Assembly (NCBI RefSeq): GCF_946223165.1
Contig: NZ_CAMIBP010000005.1
Location: 1 to 64,000, forward strand
Origin: an uncultured Corynebacterium sp.
GTDB taxonomy: Bacteria > Actinomycetota > Actinomycetes > Mycobacteriales > Mycobacteriaceae
Length of the DNA: 64,000 nt
Reading direction: 5' to 3'
Every line of letters begins with the position of its first letter. Within the stretch, counting starts at the first letter, position 1. A program made the position numbers and the translations under genes. The notes beneath the pieces were generated by a model. The model did not search any database, was not told the DNA's origin, and saw nothing but the letters and a program-made list of their open reading frames with translations. Shown piece after piece: positions 7,662-16,190 of this stretch.

Positions 7662-7915
7662 CGCCGAGCCCATAGCTGGACACGCCCAGCGCTCACAAAC
7701 AAAACAAACATTCACCCCGCCGCCAGCGGACATCCATTATGTACTACATCCCGCCTCGGACATTTTTACCCCCGACGATGGGAGCTTTTTCTTATTGGCA
7801 CGTATTTTCACAATCGCTTCTACCTGCACAAATCACAGCTTTTACCCTCGCGCATGGCCACCCATTCCGGTAAGAATGGGGGTGACCCCGAAACTCTCAC
7901 TAAGGAGTGACTCTC

Positions 7916-9001
7916 ATGTCTGAGACCATGCTTGCCGCAACCTACTACGGCGAGGGCGATGTCCGTTTCGAGGAACGCCCAAAGCCGACCATCCTGGAGC
8001 CCACTGACGCTGTCATCCGTATCGAAAAGACCACCATCTGCGGAACGGACCTCGGCATTTACCACGGTAAGAACCCGGAGATTGAGCGCGTCGCGCGCGA
8101 GAAGACCGGCGAGTGGAACGGCCGCATTCTCGGCCACGAGGGCATCGGCATCGTCGAAGAGGTCGGCGCCAACGTCACCAACTTCAAGCCGGGCGACCGC
8201 GTCATCATCTCCTGCGTCTCCCGCTGTGGCAGCTGCGAGAACTGCCAGAAGCAGCTTTACGCCCACTGCACCGGCGGCGGCTCCTGGATCATGGGCTACA
8301 TGATCGACGGCACCCTTGCGGAGTACGTCCGCACCCCGTTCGCCGACAACTCTCTCTACAAGCTCCCGGACACCCTCGACACCGACATCGCCGTGTTCCT
8401 GTCCGACGCACTGCCCACCGGTCACGAGATCGGCGTCCAGAGCGCCGACGTCAAGCCGGGCGATGACGTTGCCATCGTCGGCGCTGGCCCGGTGGGCATG
8501 GGCGCGCTCATCACCGCGCAGCTCTACTCCCCCGCCACCATCGCCGTCATCGACATGAACGAGACCCGCCTAGAGCTGGCCCGCGAGATGGGTGCCACTC
8601 ACACCATCAACCCGGCCAAGGAGGACGTGGCCGCCCGCATTGCGGAGATCACCGAGGGCCGCGGCGTCGATGCCGCCATTGAGGCCGTGGGCCTGCCCGC
8701 CACGTGGGACACCGCCCAGTCACTGGTCAAGCCCGGCGGTCACGTCGCCGTCGTCGGCGTCCACGGCAAGCCGGTGTCCTTCGAGCTGCAGAACCTGTGG
8801 ATCAAGAACCTCACCATCACCACCGGCCTGGTCAAGGCAGACTCCACCGGCATGCTGCTCAAGGCCGTCTCCAACACCCAGATCCCCATGCAGAAGCTGG
8901 CCACGCACCACTTCACCTTCGCCGAGATCCAGAAGGCCTGGGACACCTTCCTCAACGCCGATGATCACAAGGCCATGAAGGTCATGATCTCCGCCGAGTA
9001 A
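7916..9001 (+). CDS. Zinc-dependent alcohol dehydrogenase
   Basis: A 361-residue medium-chain dehydrogenase that oxidises alcohols with NAD. The catalytic zinc site is CGTD (about residue 40) with GHEGIG. The structural zinc loop has four cysteines in CVSRCGSCENCQKQLYAHC. The Rossmann motif is GAGPVGMGA near residue 190. Exact substrate cannot be read from sequence; primary alcohols such as ethanol are likely. The ATG at 7916 follows TAAGGAGTG. Upstream lie an ACCCCCG tract near 7770 and a CCCATTC/GAATGGG inverted repeat at 7861-7880 running into GGGGG. These resemble RamA-type sites, which control ethanol use in C. glutamicum. Confidence 0.9.
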   Translation: MSETMLAATYYGEGDVRFEERPKPTILEPTDAVIRIEKTTICGTDLGIYHGKNPEIERVAREKTGEWNGRILGHEGIGIVEEVGANVTNFKPGDRVIISCVSRCGSCENCQKQLYAHCTGGGSWIMGYMIDGTLAEYVRTPFADNSLYKLPDTLDTDIAVFLSDALPTGHEIGVQSADVKPGDDVAIVGAGPVGMGALITAQLYSPATIAVIDMNETRLELAREMGATHTINPAKEDVAARIAEITEGRGVDAAIEAVGLPATWDTAQSLVKPGGHVAVVGVHGKPVSFELQNLWIKNLTITTGLVKADSTGMLLKAVSNTQIPMQKLATHHFTFAEIQKAWDTFLNADDHKAMKVMISAE

Positions 9002-9038
9002 GGCCGAACCCCCGCCCCACTGAAGACCCCGCCGACTA

Positions 9039-9054
9039 GGCGGCATCGGCAAGC
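9039..9054 (+). repeat. GGCGGCATCGGCAAGC word, intergenic copy
   Basis: Exact copy of the repeated 16-mer, located in non-coding DNA between the alcohol dehydrogenase and tRNA-Lys. It matters because it cannot be explained by protein coding. Confidence 0.6.
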
Positions 9055-9059
9055 ACAAG

Positions 9060-9107
9060 AACACCCCGCCTCTGCGCGAGATCCTCTCGACGCGGACGCG
9101 GGGTGTT
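9060..9107. terminator. Terminator hairpin between alcohol dehydrogenase and tRNA-Lys
   Basis: AACACCCCGC (9060-9069) pairs with GCGGGGTGTT (9098-9107). It could serve both the plus-strand dehydrogenase gene and the minus-strand tRNA-Lys. The minus side continues TCTTGTG. Confidence 0.65.
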
Positions 9108-9113
9108 GAAACG

Positions 9114-9186
9114 TGGGCCCTATGGGGCTCGAACCCATGACCTGCGGATTAAAAGTCCGTAGCTCTACCAACTGAGCTAAAGGCCC
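9114..9186 (-). tRNA. tRNA-Lys (TTT)
   Basis: A 73-nt cloverleaf on the minus strand. The acceptor stem is GGGCCTT/AGGGCCC, the anticodon loop is CTTTTAA (TTT), and the T arm contains GGTTCGAGCC. Confidence 0.95.
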
Positions 9187-9227
9187 AACTTGACTCATTT
9201 TAGACGGAATGAGTGCAGAAACTGAAA

Positions 9228-9265
9228 TGACCCCCAGCCGGAGTGGGTGCCGGCTCTGGGGGTCA
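9228..9265 (-). terminator. Terminator after cat
   Basis: TGACCCCCAGCCGG pairs with CCGGC(T)CTGGGGGTCA with one bulge. On the minus strand it is followed by TTTCAGTTTC, 20 bp after the cat stop codon. Confidence 0.8.
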
Positions 9266-9284
9266 GGTCAAGAAGCGCTGAGTT

Positions 9285-10787
9285 TTACTTCTCGCCGCGC
9301 ATGTCGCCAGTCTTGGCGAAGTTGATCTGGAAGTCGAAAGCGGTCTCCAGGTCGTGCGGGGTGTGCTGGAACTTGTTGGCCTTAGCGCGCTCGTAGTACG
9401 CCTCGAGCAGCGGGCGGTAGTCCGGGTGCGCCACGGCGATGATCTTCTCCACACGCTCGCTCGGGGCCAGACCGCGGAGGTCAGCAACGCCGTACTCGGT
9501 AATGATGACCATGGTGTCGTGCTCGGTATGGTCCACGTGAGACACGAACGGGACGATGGCGGAAATGGCGCCGTCCTTGGCCACCGACGGGGACACGAAG
9601 GTGGTGATGTAGCCGTTGCGGGTGAAGTCGCCGGAGCCACCGGTGCCGTTCATGATGCGGGAGCCGCCCACGTTGGTGGAGTTGATGTTGCCGTAGATGT
9701 CGGCCTCGATCATGCCGTTGGAGGAGATGAGACCCACGCGGCGGATGACTTCCGGGTGGTTAGAGATCTGCTGCGGACGCAGGATGATGGACTTGGCGTA
9801 CTCCTCCGCCTTCTCGTTCATGCGGTCCGCGTACTCCGGGGACAAAGCGAAGGAGGTGGCCGAGGCCACGGTCATCTTGCCAGCGTCGATAAGGTCGACC
9901 ATGCCGTCCTGGATAACCTCGGTATATGCCTGGATGTTCTCAAACTTGGAGGTCAGCAGGCCTGCCATCACGGCGTTCGGGACGTTGCCCACGCCGGACT
10001 GCATGATGAAGGAGTCATAGGTCAGGCGGCCAGCGGCGACCTCCCCCTCGAGGAACTCGATGAAGTTAGCGGCGATCTTCTCGGACACCTCATCCGGAGC
10101 CTTGAACGGCGCGTTGCGATCCGGTGCGTTGGTCTCAATGACGGCAACGACCTTCTCCTGCGGGATCTCGATGTAGGTGGTGCCCACGCGGTCGCCCGGC
10201 TTCACGATCGGGATCGGCTGGCGGTTCGGCAGCTTCTCAATCTTGTAGATGTCGTGCATGCCCTCAAGGTGCTCGGACTGCCAGGAGTTGACCTCAATGA
10301 TGATCTTCTCTGCGGCCTCGATGTACTCAAGGTTGTTGCCCACGGCGGAGGAGGGGACGATGTTACCCTCTTCGGTAATGCGGACGGCCTCAATGATGGC
10401 GAGCTGGAAGTCCCCGTAGAAGCCCTCCTCGACCTGCTGACCGGAGTGGGACAGGTGGATGTCCTGGTACAGGGCCTTACCCTCGTTGAACTTGTTACGG
10501 AGGACCGGATCCGAGTTGTACGGGGTACGGAAGCGGATGGCGTCCGCCTCAGCCAGAACGCCATCGCAGTCCGGAGCGGTGGAGGCACCAGAGAACAGGT
10601 CAATGGTGAATTCCTCGCCCGCAGCGTGAGCGACCTTGGCCTTCTCAGCGATTGCGGTAGGCATGGCCTTCGGGTAGCCAGCGCCAGTGAAGCCGGAGAT
10701 GCCCACGCGGTCACCGTGGTTCACAAACTTGGCAGCTTCCTCGGCGGACATGACGAGGTCCTTATAAAAACCGATGCGATCGGTCAC
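9285..10787 (-). CDS. cat: Acetyl-CoA/succinyl-CoA:acetate CoA-transferase
   Basis: A 500-residue class I CoA-transferase of the acetyl-CoA hydrolase/transferase family. It moves CoA between acyl groups such as succinate, acetate and propionate, and in C. glutamicum Cat/ActA contributes to acetate formation and re-use. Visible family segments are GISGFTGAGYPKAMPTA, MQSGVGNVPNAVMAGL and ITEYGVADLRGL. The start is a GTG at 10787, preceded by a strong CAGGAGGAA ribosome site. It is divergent from the dihydrouridine synthase gene, and the same neighbourhood occurs in C. glutamicum as I recall it. RamA control is likely by analogy. Confidence 0.92.
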   Translation of the reverse strand: MTDRIGFYKDLVMSAEEAAKFVNHGDRVGISGFTGAGYPKAMPTAIAEKAKVAHAAGEEFTIDLFSGASTAPDCDGVLAEADAIRFRTPYNSDPVLRNKFNEGKALYQDIHLSHSGQQVEEGFYGDFQLAIIEAVRITEEGNIVPSSAVGNNLEYIEAAEKIIIEVNSWQSEHLEGMHDIYKIEKLPNRQPIPIVKPGDRVGTTYIEIPQEKVVAVIETNAPDRNAPFKAPDEVSEKIAANFIEFLEGEVAAGRLTYDSFIMQSGVGNVPNAVMAGLLTSKFENIQAYTEVIQDGMVDLIDAGKMTVASATSFALSPEYADRMNEKAEEYAKSIILRPQQISNHPEVIRRVGLISSNGMIEADIYGNINSTNVGGSRIMNGTGGSGDFTRNGYITTFVSPSVAKDGAISAIVPFVSHVDHTEHDTMVIITEYGVADLRGLAPSERVEKIIAVAHPDYRPLLEAYYERAKANKFQHTPHDLETAFDFQINFAKTGDMRGEK

Positions 10788-10905
10788 AGCGATTCCTCCT
10801 GAATGAGTACTTAATGCGTTGAGTTACCTAGACCACAATAGCGAAGATTTGTTAAGAGAGCGAGCGAATGCGAAATTTGCCCATAAGCTGCCGAAAAGGG
10901 ACAAT

Positions 10906-12057
10906 ATGGGGGTGAATTTGCGTATCGGAAACTACGACCTCTCCTCCCCGGTGATCCTTGCCCCCATGGCAGGTGTCACCAATGTGGCGTTCCGTACGCT
11001 CTGCCGTGAACAAGAACTCCAGCGCACCGGAACCGTCTCCGGTCTCTATGTGTGTGAAATGGTCACCGCGCGCGCCCTCGTCGAGCGCAACGAGAAGACC
11101 ATGCACATGACCACCTTTGCGCCGGAGGAGGATCCCCGATCTCTCCAGCTCTACACCGTGGATCCGGAGTACACGTACAAGGCCGCCAAGATGATCGTGG
11201 ATGAGAACCTGGCAGACCACATCGACATGAACTTCGGCTGCCCCGTGCCCAAGGTCACCCGCCGCGGTGGCGGATCCGCCATTCCTTTCAAGCGCCGCCT
11301 CTTCGGCAACATCGTGGCCGCGGCAGTCAAGGCCACCGAGGGCACACACGTCCCAGTCACGGTGAAGATGCGCGTCGGCATTGACGACGAACACCACACG
11401 CACCTCGAGGCCGGCCGCATCGCCGTGGAGGCGGGCGCTGCCGCCGTCACCCTGCACGCCCGCACGGCGGAGCAGCGCTACTCGGGTAATGCCCGCTGGG
11501 ACGAGATCGCCCGTCTCAAGGAACACCTCGGGGACACCGGGGTCCCGGTCCTCGGCAACGGCGACATTTTTGCTGCTGACGATGCCGCCCGCATGATGGC
11601 CGCCACCGGCTGCGACGGCGTCCAGGTGGGCCGCGGCTGCCTGGGCCGCCCCTGGCTCTTCGCCGAACTCTCCGCCCAGCTGCGCGGCGAACCCATCCCG
11701 GCCCCGCCCACGCTGGGCGAGGTCACCCGCATCATCGTCCGGCACACGGAGCTTCTAGCGGAACACGATGGCGAGCACCACGCCAGCCGCGACATTCGCA
11801 AGCACATCGGATGGTACATGCGCGGCTATCCCGTCGGCGGGGCTGTGCGCTCCGAGCTGGCCAAGGTCAATTCCATCGACGATCTGCGCGAGATCCTGTC
11901 CCCCTGGGCGGACTCTGAGGAACTTGCCAGCCACCAGGATGGCGCGCGCGGCCGTCAGGGCTCCCCCGCCAAGGTGGCCCTGCCGGACGGATGGCTCGAC
12001 GATCCGGAGGACGCCACCGTGCCTGAGGGCGCGGAAATTATGCACTCCGGCGGTTAA
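10906..12057 (+). CDS. dus: tRNA-dihydrouridine synthase (DusB-like)
   Basis: FMN enzyme that reduces uridine to dihydrouridine in tRNA D-loops. The 383-residue protein has the TIM-barrel signature from its start: SPVILAPMAGVTNVAFR, then MNFGCPVPKVTRRGGGSA with the catalytic Cys, KMRVGIDD, LHARTAEQRYSG, GNGDIF and GVQVGRGCLGRPW. The ATG at 10906 follows AAAAGGGA. A longer reading from a TTG at 10819 has no family support. phoU follows after 49 bp. Confidence 0.92.
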   Translation: MGVNLRIGNYDLSSPVILAPMAGVTNVAFRTLCREQELQRTGTVSGLYVCEMVTARALVERNEKTMHMTTFAPEEDPRSLQLYTVDPEYTYKAAKMIVDENLADHIDMNFGCPVPKVTRRGGGSAIPFKRRLFGNIVAAAVKATEGTHVPVTVKMRVGIDDEHHTHLEAGRIAVEAGAAAVTLHARTAEQRYSGNARWDEIARLKEHLGDTGVPVLGNGDIFAADDAARMMAATGCDGVQVGRGCLGRPWLFAELSAQLRGEPIPAPPTLGEVTRIIVRHTELLAEHDGEHHASRDIRKHIGWYMRGYPVGGAVRSELAKVNSIDDLREILSPWADSEELASHQDGARGRQGSPAKVALPDGWLDDPEDATVPEGAEIMHSGG

Positions 12058-12106
12058 CCCCGCTCAGCATGCGCATATCAACAATCTCCGTATAGAATAC
12101 ATACCC

Positions 12107-12838
12107 ATGCGTACGGCCTATCGTGACACCCTCGACAACTTCGCTCATGATCTCATCATCATGTGCGACACCGTTGGCGACATGATGACTCTCGCGTCCA
12201 AAGGTCTGCTCAACACCGACCTCCAGGCCGACGAAGACACTCTGACGACTAACGACGAATTGGAAGAGATCCGCGCGCGGTGCGAAGAACGCGCCGTGAG
12301 CCTCCTCGCGTTGGAAAACCCGATGGCCAAGGACCTGCGCCAGGTTGTCTCGTCGATCTATATCGTTGAAGACATCTACCGCATGGGGCAGCTTACCAAG
12401 CACATCGCCAAGACGGCCCGCCGCCGCCACCCCGCATCTGCCATCCCTGAGCAGTACCAGGGCTACTTCACCGAGTTGTCCCGCCTGTGCATGGAAATGC
12501 TCGCTCGCACCCGCGACATCTTGGTCCAGCCGGATGCCGACGTCGCCATCCTCTTGGCTAACGATGATGACGCCGTCGACGACATCCACGCCCACCTCAT
12601 GGGACTGCTGACGTTGCGCGAGTGGAACGGCACCACGCAGGAAGCTGTAGACATGGCCATGTTGTGCCGCTACTTCGAGCGTTTCGCGGACCATACCGTC
12701 AACGTCGCCGCCCGCATTGTTTTCCTTATCACCGGCCTTCAGCCGGAACAGTACATCGCCAAGAAGGACGAGGACGCACGCGAGGCCGAATTCCAATCAC
12801 GCTTCGCCGACCTCGAGCGCCAGTTCGGCCGCCGTTAG
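12107..12838 (+). CDS. phoU: Phosphate transport regulator PhoU
   Basis: A 243-residue protein made of two PhoU three-helix repeats (about residues 15-105 and 120-210). The second contains RYFERFADHTVNVAARI, which holds the metal-binding acidic motif; the first contains the equivalent DIYRMGQLTKHIAK. PhoU links the Pst transporter to the phosphate sensor kinase and represses phosphate uptake when phosphate is plentiful. It converges on pstB, leaving a 387-bp gap, rather than being the last gene of the pst operon as in enterobacteria. Confidence 0.93.
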   Translation: MRTAYRDTLDNFAHDLIIMCDTVGDMMTLASKGLLNTDLQADEDTLTTNDELEEIRARCEERAVSLLALENPMAKDLRQVVSSIYIVEDIYRMGQLTKHIAKTARRRHPASAIPEQYQGYFTELSRLCMEMLARTRDILVQPDADVAILLANDDDAVDDIHAHLMGLLTLREWNGTTQEAVDMAMLCRYFERFADHTVNVAARIVFLITGLQPEQYIAKKDEDAREAEFQSRFADLERQFGRR

Positions 12839-13225
12839 TTCGCGGCTCCTACCCGTCACCCAGCGGGCACAGCTCCACTGGGATGCGGGCCCAGCCACCC
12901 GATAACTCGCGCTCTCCCGCGCCCGTGGTCGCCCGGTTCCTGCTCCTATCCGCCCAAAACTCACCGCGCGGGTTGCCCCACGACGGTGAGACGCACAAGG
13001 ACGGTTAGACACGCAAGGATCGTCTAGGCGCAGGCGTTCCTGGACGGCCGGCATGTGCACAAGGCCCGCTAGCCCCGATGCACCGAGCCATTGTCCCCAC
13101 GTCATCGCCGGTCCACTTGCGCAGATCGGAAAACCCGTACCGCCCCGCGGCGGACCGTGTACGAGTCACGCAGCGGGGCGGCGAGGTGCGCCAGAGATGA
13201 CGCGTTAAGACGAAGGTTCCAGCTT
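12839..13225. other. 387-bp gap between phoU and pstB, no convincing gene
   Basis: Short open frames here lack family resemblance and ribosome sites. I see an imperfect pair of about 20-bp repeats (GACGCACAAGGACGG and GACACGCAAGGATCG, near 12990-13025). A hairpin, CGCCCCGC (13141-13148) with GCGGGGCG (13173-13180), may end the converging transcripts. Confidence 0.4.
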
Positions 13226-13999
13226 TTAGCCGAAGCGGCCGGAGATGTAGTCCTCGGTCTCCTTCTTCGACGGGTTCTCGAAGATGTTCTTGGTGTCATC
13301 GAACTCGACGAGGTGGCCCGGCTTGCCGGTGGCCTCGAGGGAGAAGAAGCCGGTCTTGTCGGACACACGAGCAGCCTGCTGCATGTTGTGGGTCACGATG
13401 ACGATGGTGAGGTTCTCCTTGAGCTCGTGGATGAGGTCCTCCACGGCCAGGGTGGAGATCGGGTCCAGAGCGGAGCAGGGCTCGTCCATGAGGAGGACCT
13501 CAGGCTCAACCGCGATGGCGCGGGCGATGCAGAGACGCTGCTGCTGACCACCGGACAGGCCGCCGCCCGGCTTGTCCAGACGGTCCTTGACCTCTTCCCA
13601 CAGGTTGGCGCCGCGCAGGGACTTCTCCGCGACCTCCTTGAGCTTCTTCTTGTTCTTCTCGCCCGACAGGCGCAGGCCGGCCACGACGTTGTCCTCGATG
13701 GACATGGTCGGGAACGGGTTGGCCTTCTGGAACACCATGCCAATGGTGTTGCGCACGGCCACCGGATCAACCTTGGAGCCGTAGATGTTCTGGCCATCAA
13801 GGAGGATCTCACCCTTGACGTGGGCGCCCGGGATGACCTCGTGCATGCGGTTGAGGGTACGCAGAACGGTGGACTTGCCACAGCCGGACGGGCCGATGAA
13901 GGCGGTCACGGCCTGGGCCGGAATCTCCATGTTGACGTTCTGCACGGCGTGGAAGTCGCCGTAGTAAATGTTCACGTCCTTGAGCGAAAGCTTCGACAT
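13226..13999 (-). CDS. pstB: Phosphate ABC transporter ATP-binding protein
   Basis: A 257-residue ABC ATPase energising phosphate import. Motifs are Walker A GPSGCGKST, Q-loop MVFQKANPFP, signature LSGGQQQR and Walker B VLLMDEPCSALDP. ANPFPTMS and the FF(S)LEATGKP region are typical of PstB. Last gene of pstSCAB, 35 bp after pstA. Confidence 0.97.
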   Translation of the reverse strand: MSKLSLKDVNIYYGDFHAVQNVNMEIPAQAVTAFIGPSGCGKSTVLRTLNRMHEVIPGAHVKGEILLDGQNIYGSKVDPVAVRNTIGMVFQKANPFPTMSIEDNVVAGLRLSGEKNKKKLKEVAEKSLRGANLWEEVKDRLDKPGGGLSGGQQQRLCIARAIAVEPEVLLMDEPCSALDPISTLAVEDLIHELKENLTIVIVTHNMQQAARVSDKTGFFSLEATGKPGHLVEFDDTKNIFENPSKKETEDYISGRFG

Positions 14000-14034
14000 T
14001 GTGTGTGTACTCCTGAAAGCGGGGTGGAAAGGTT

Positions 14035-14943
14035 TTACTTCTTGACCGAGAACTTCGCAGCAATGAAACGTGCGGCGATGTTAAGGATGGCGATAATGAT
14101 GACAAGGGTCAGGGCGGCGCCCCACAGCTTGTCAAGGACGGCCGGCTGCGCGCCAGCCTTGTACATGTCCAGCATCATGAGCGGCAGCGAGGACTGCGGG
14201 CCCTTGAAAGCGTTCCAGTTGATGGAAGACGAGGAACCGACGAGCACGAGCACCGGTGCGGACTCACCCATGACGCGGGCGACGGCCAGCATGATGCCGG
14301 TGACGATGCCGGACAGGGCGGTCGGGAGCACGATGCGGGCGATGGTCTTCCACTTCGGAACGCCCAGCGCGTACGAGGCCTCGCGCAGATCCATCGGGAC
14401 CACGCGCAGCATCTCCTCCGTGTTGCGGACCACGATAGGAATCATGAGGAGCACCAGCGACAGGGCCACGGCGAAACCGGAGCGGTCAAAGCCGAAGAGG
14501 GTGATCCACATGGCGAAGACGAACAGCGCCGCGACGATGGACGGGACACCGGAAAGGATGTCAACCATGAAGGTCGTGATACGGCCCAGCCAGCCACCTG
14601 TGGAGTACTCCACTAGGTAGATGGCAGTGAAGATACCGATCGGAACGGAGATGACCGTGGCGATGAGGGTCTGGACGAACGTACCGGTGATGGCGTGGGC
14701 GGCACCGCCGCCGGCCTCGGAGTTCATGATGCCGCGCTGCGAGGTCTGCCACCAGTCGATGGACAGCAGCGGCTGCAGGCCGCGAGCGAAGACCTCGTAG
14801 AGGACCCACACGAGCGGGACCATGGCCAGGAGCATGGCAGCCCACACAACGACGGTGGCGACGGTGTTGGCGGCCTTACGGGACGAAGAAATGTCAGTGA
14901 ATGTCGGGCCCTGCTTCAGCGGAGCCTGAGTAGCGGTAGTCAT
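14035..14943 (-). CDS. pstA: Phosphate ABC transporter permease PstA
   Basis: A 302-residue inner-membrane permease with about six helices. The coupling loop is REASYALGVPKWKTIARIVLPTALSGI near residues 185-215. It pairs with PstC to form the phosphate channel. It starts 15 bp after the pstC stop; the SD sequence AGGAGG overlaps the pstC stop codon, so translation is probably coupled. Confidence 0.95.
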   Translation of the reverse strand: MTTATQAPLKQGPTFTDISSSRKAANTVATVVVWAAMLLAMVPLVWVLYEVFARGLQPLLSIDWWQTSQRGIMNSEAGGGAAHAITGTFVQTLIATVISVPIGIFTAIYLVEYSTGGWLGRITTFMVDILSGVPSIVAALFVFAMWITLFGFDRSGFAVALSLVLLMIPIVVRNTEEMLRVVPMDLREASYALGVPKWKTIARIVLPTALSGIVTGIMLAVARVMGESAPVLVLVGSSSSINWNAFKGPQSSLPLMMLDMYKAGAQPAVLDKLWGAALTLVIIIAILNIAARFIAAKFSVKK

Positions 14944-14958
14944 TGTTCGTGCCCCTCC

Positions 14959-16008
14959 TTACTTCTTCTTCACGATCGAGCGGGCGATGGCGTTGACGAT
15001 GAAGGTCAACAGGAACAGCATGAGGCCGGCGGCGATGTAGGCGCCCGCGCTCATCTCATTACCGAACTCGGACGCTGCCAGGGCGATGGAGGTAGCGAAC
15101 GTGGTCGCGCCGTCGAAGAGGGTAAAGCGGAAATCGATAAGCGGAGAGACAACCATGTACAGCGCCATGGTCTCACCCAGCGCGCGGCCGAGGCCGAGCA
15201 TGGAGCCGGCGATGTAACCAGACATGCCGAACGGCAGGACCGTCATACGGATGACTTCCCAGCGGGTGGCACCGAGAGCCAGAGCGGACTCCACCTGCCC
15301 CGGAGGCGTCTGCACGAAGACCTCACGCGCGGTCGCGGCAATAATGGGAAGAATCATCACGGCCAGCACGATGCCACCGGTAAAGATGTTGCGGCCAGTC
15401 TCGAACGACGGAGAGTTGTCGTACACCTTGAACAGGAAGAAACCGCCTGCCCAGGAGTGAATCCAGGTGTAGAAGCCAGACAGAGCCCGGCCGAGGACCT
15501 GCCAGCCCCACAGGCCGTACACGATGGACGGAACGGCTGCGAGCATGTCCACGAGGAAGGCCAGCGGCTTGACGGCACGGGCCGGAGCGTAGTTGGACAG
15601 GAAAATGGCGATGCCCAGAGCAACTGGCATGGCGATGATGAGCGCGACGATCGAGATGAGCATGGTCGACGCAAACAGCGTCGGGATGCCAAACTTCATG
15701 GCATCCGTGTTAGCGGTGCTCCAGCGCTCGCCGTAGGTAAAGAAGCCGACGAGACCACCCTCGTTGATGGACAGCGACGGGATGGCGCGCCACAGAAGGA
15801 ACGCCGCGATCGCGGCAATCATGACGGTAATCAGGGTTGCGGACGCGGTGGAAAGGAACTCAAATACACGATCGCCCGGACGCTTGACGCCCGAGGGAAC
15901 ACCAGCCGTGGCCGCATCAGGGCCCGGTGTTGCCAGGGCCGGCGCGGACGTCGGCGTAGCGGCGTCCGGAATAACGGACGGGTCCTCAGTGAGATTCTGG
16001 TCTGCCAT
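14959..16008 (-). CDS. pstC: Phosphate ABC transporter permease PstC
   Basis: A 349-residue permease with a 50-residue disordered cytoplasmic N-terminus rich in Ala/Pro/Thr, then about six membrane helices. The coupling motif is ESALALGATRWEVIRMTVLPFGMSG near 245-270. The ATG at 16008 has the ribosome site AAGGA. It is separated from pstS by 182 bp containing a strong hairpin. Confidence 0.95.
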   Translation of the reverse strand: MADQNLTEDPSVIPDAATPTSAPALATPGPDAATAGVPSGVKRPGDRVFEFLSTASATLITVMIAAIAAFLLWRAIPSLSINEGGLVGFFTYGERWSTANTDAMKFGIPTLFASTMLISIVALIIAMPVALGIAIFLSNYAPARAVKPLAFLVDMLAAVPSIVYGLWGWQVLGRALSGFYTWIHSWAGGFFLFKVYDNSPSFETGRNIFTGGIVLAVMILPIIAATAREVFVQTPPGQVESALALGATRWEVIRMTVLPFGMSGYIAGSMLGLGRALGETMALYMVVSPLIDFRFTLFDGATTFATSIALAASEFGNEMSAGAYIAAGLMLFLLTFIVNAIARSIVKKK

Positions 16009-16066
16009 GAGACTACGAAATCCTTAAAAAGAGTGGGAAGGTAAAAAATAAAGTCAACATGCGGGC

Positions 16067-16109
16067 GCCCCCAACGCGCTCTGTGGTGAAACCGAGAACG
16101 ATTGGGGGC
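16067..16109 (-). terminator. Hairpin between pstS and pstC (possible attenuator)
   Basis: GCCCCCAA (16067-16074) pairs with TTGGGGGC (16102-16109). On the minus strand it is followed by TTGACTTTATTTTTTACC. It may stop part of the transcripts after pstS, giving more binding protein than permease. The TTGACT may also be the -35 box of a second promoter for pstCAB. Confidence 0.55.
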
Positions 16110-16190
16110 ATCGAGCTGACTGGGACGTAGCGTCCCCGTCACTGCCGCGGGCCCAGCGTGTCAGCCAGTACCTCGCAGGCGGGAGACAAC

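Noticed and set aside
9354..10802. Plus-strand open frame opposite cat
   Set aside because: Complete overlap with cat, composition typical of an antisense shadow.
10819..10905. TTG-start extension of the dihydrouridine synthase
   Set aside because: The ATG at 10906 has a ribosome site and fits the family start; the extension has no support.
12797..13105. Possible small minus-strand gene in the phoU-pstB gap
   Set aside because: Overlaps phoU, no ribosome site, random-looking Arg/Ala-rich protein.
13091..14620. Long plus-strand open frame opposite pstB/pstA
   Set aside because: Shadow of two clear ABC-transporter genes; no start site or homology.
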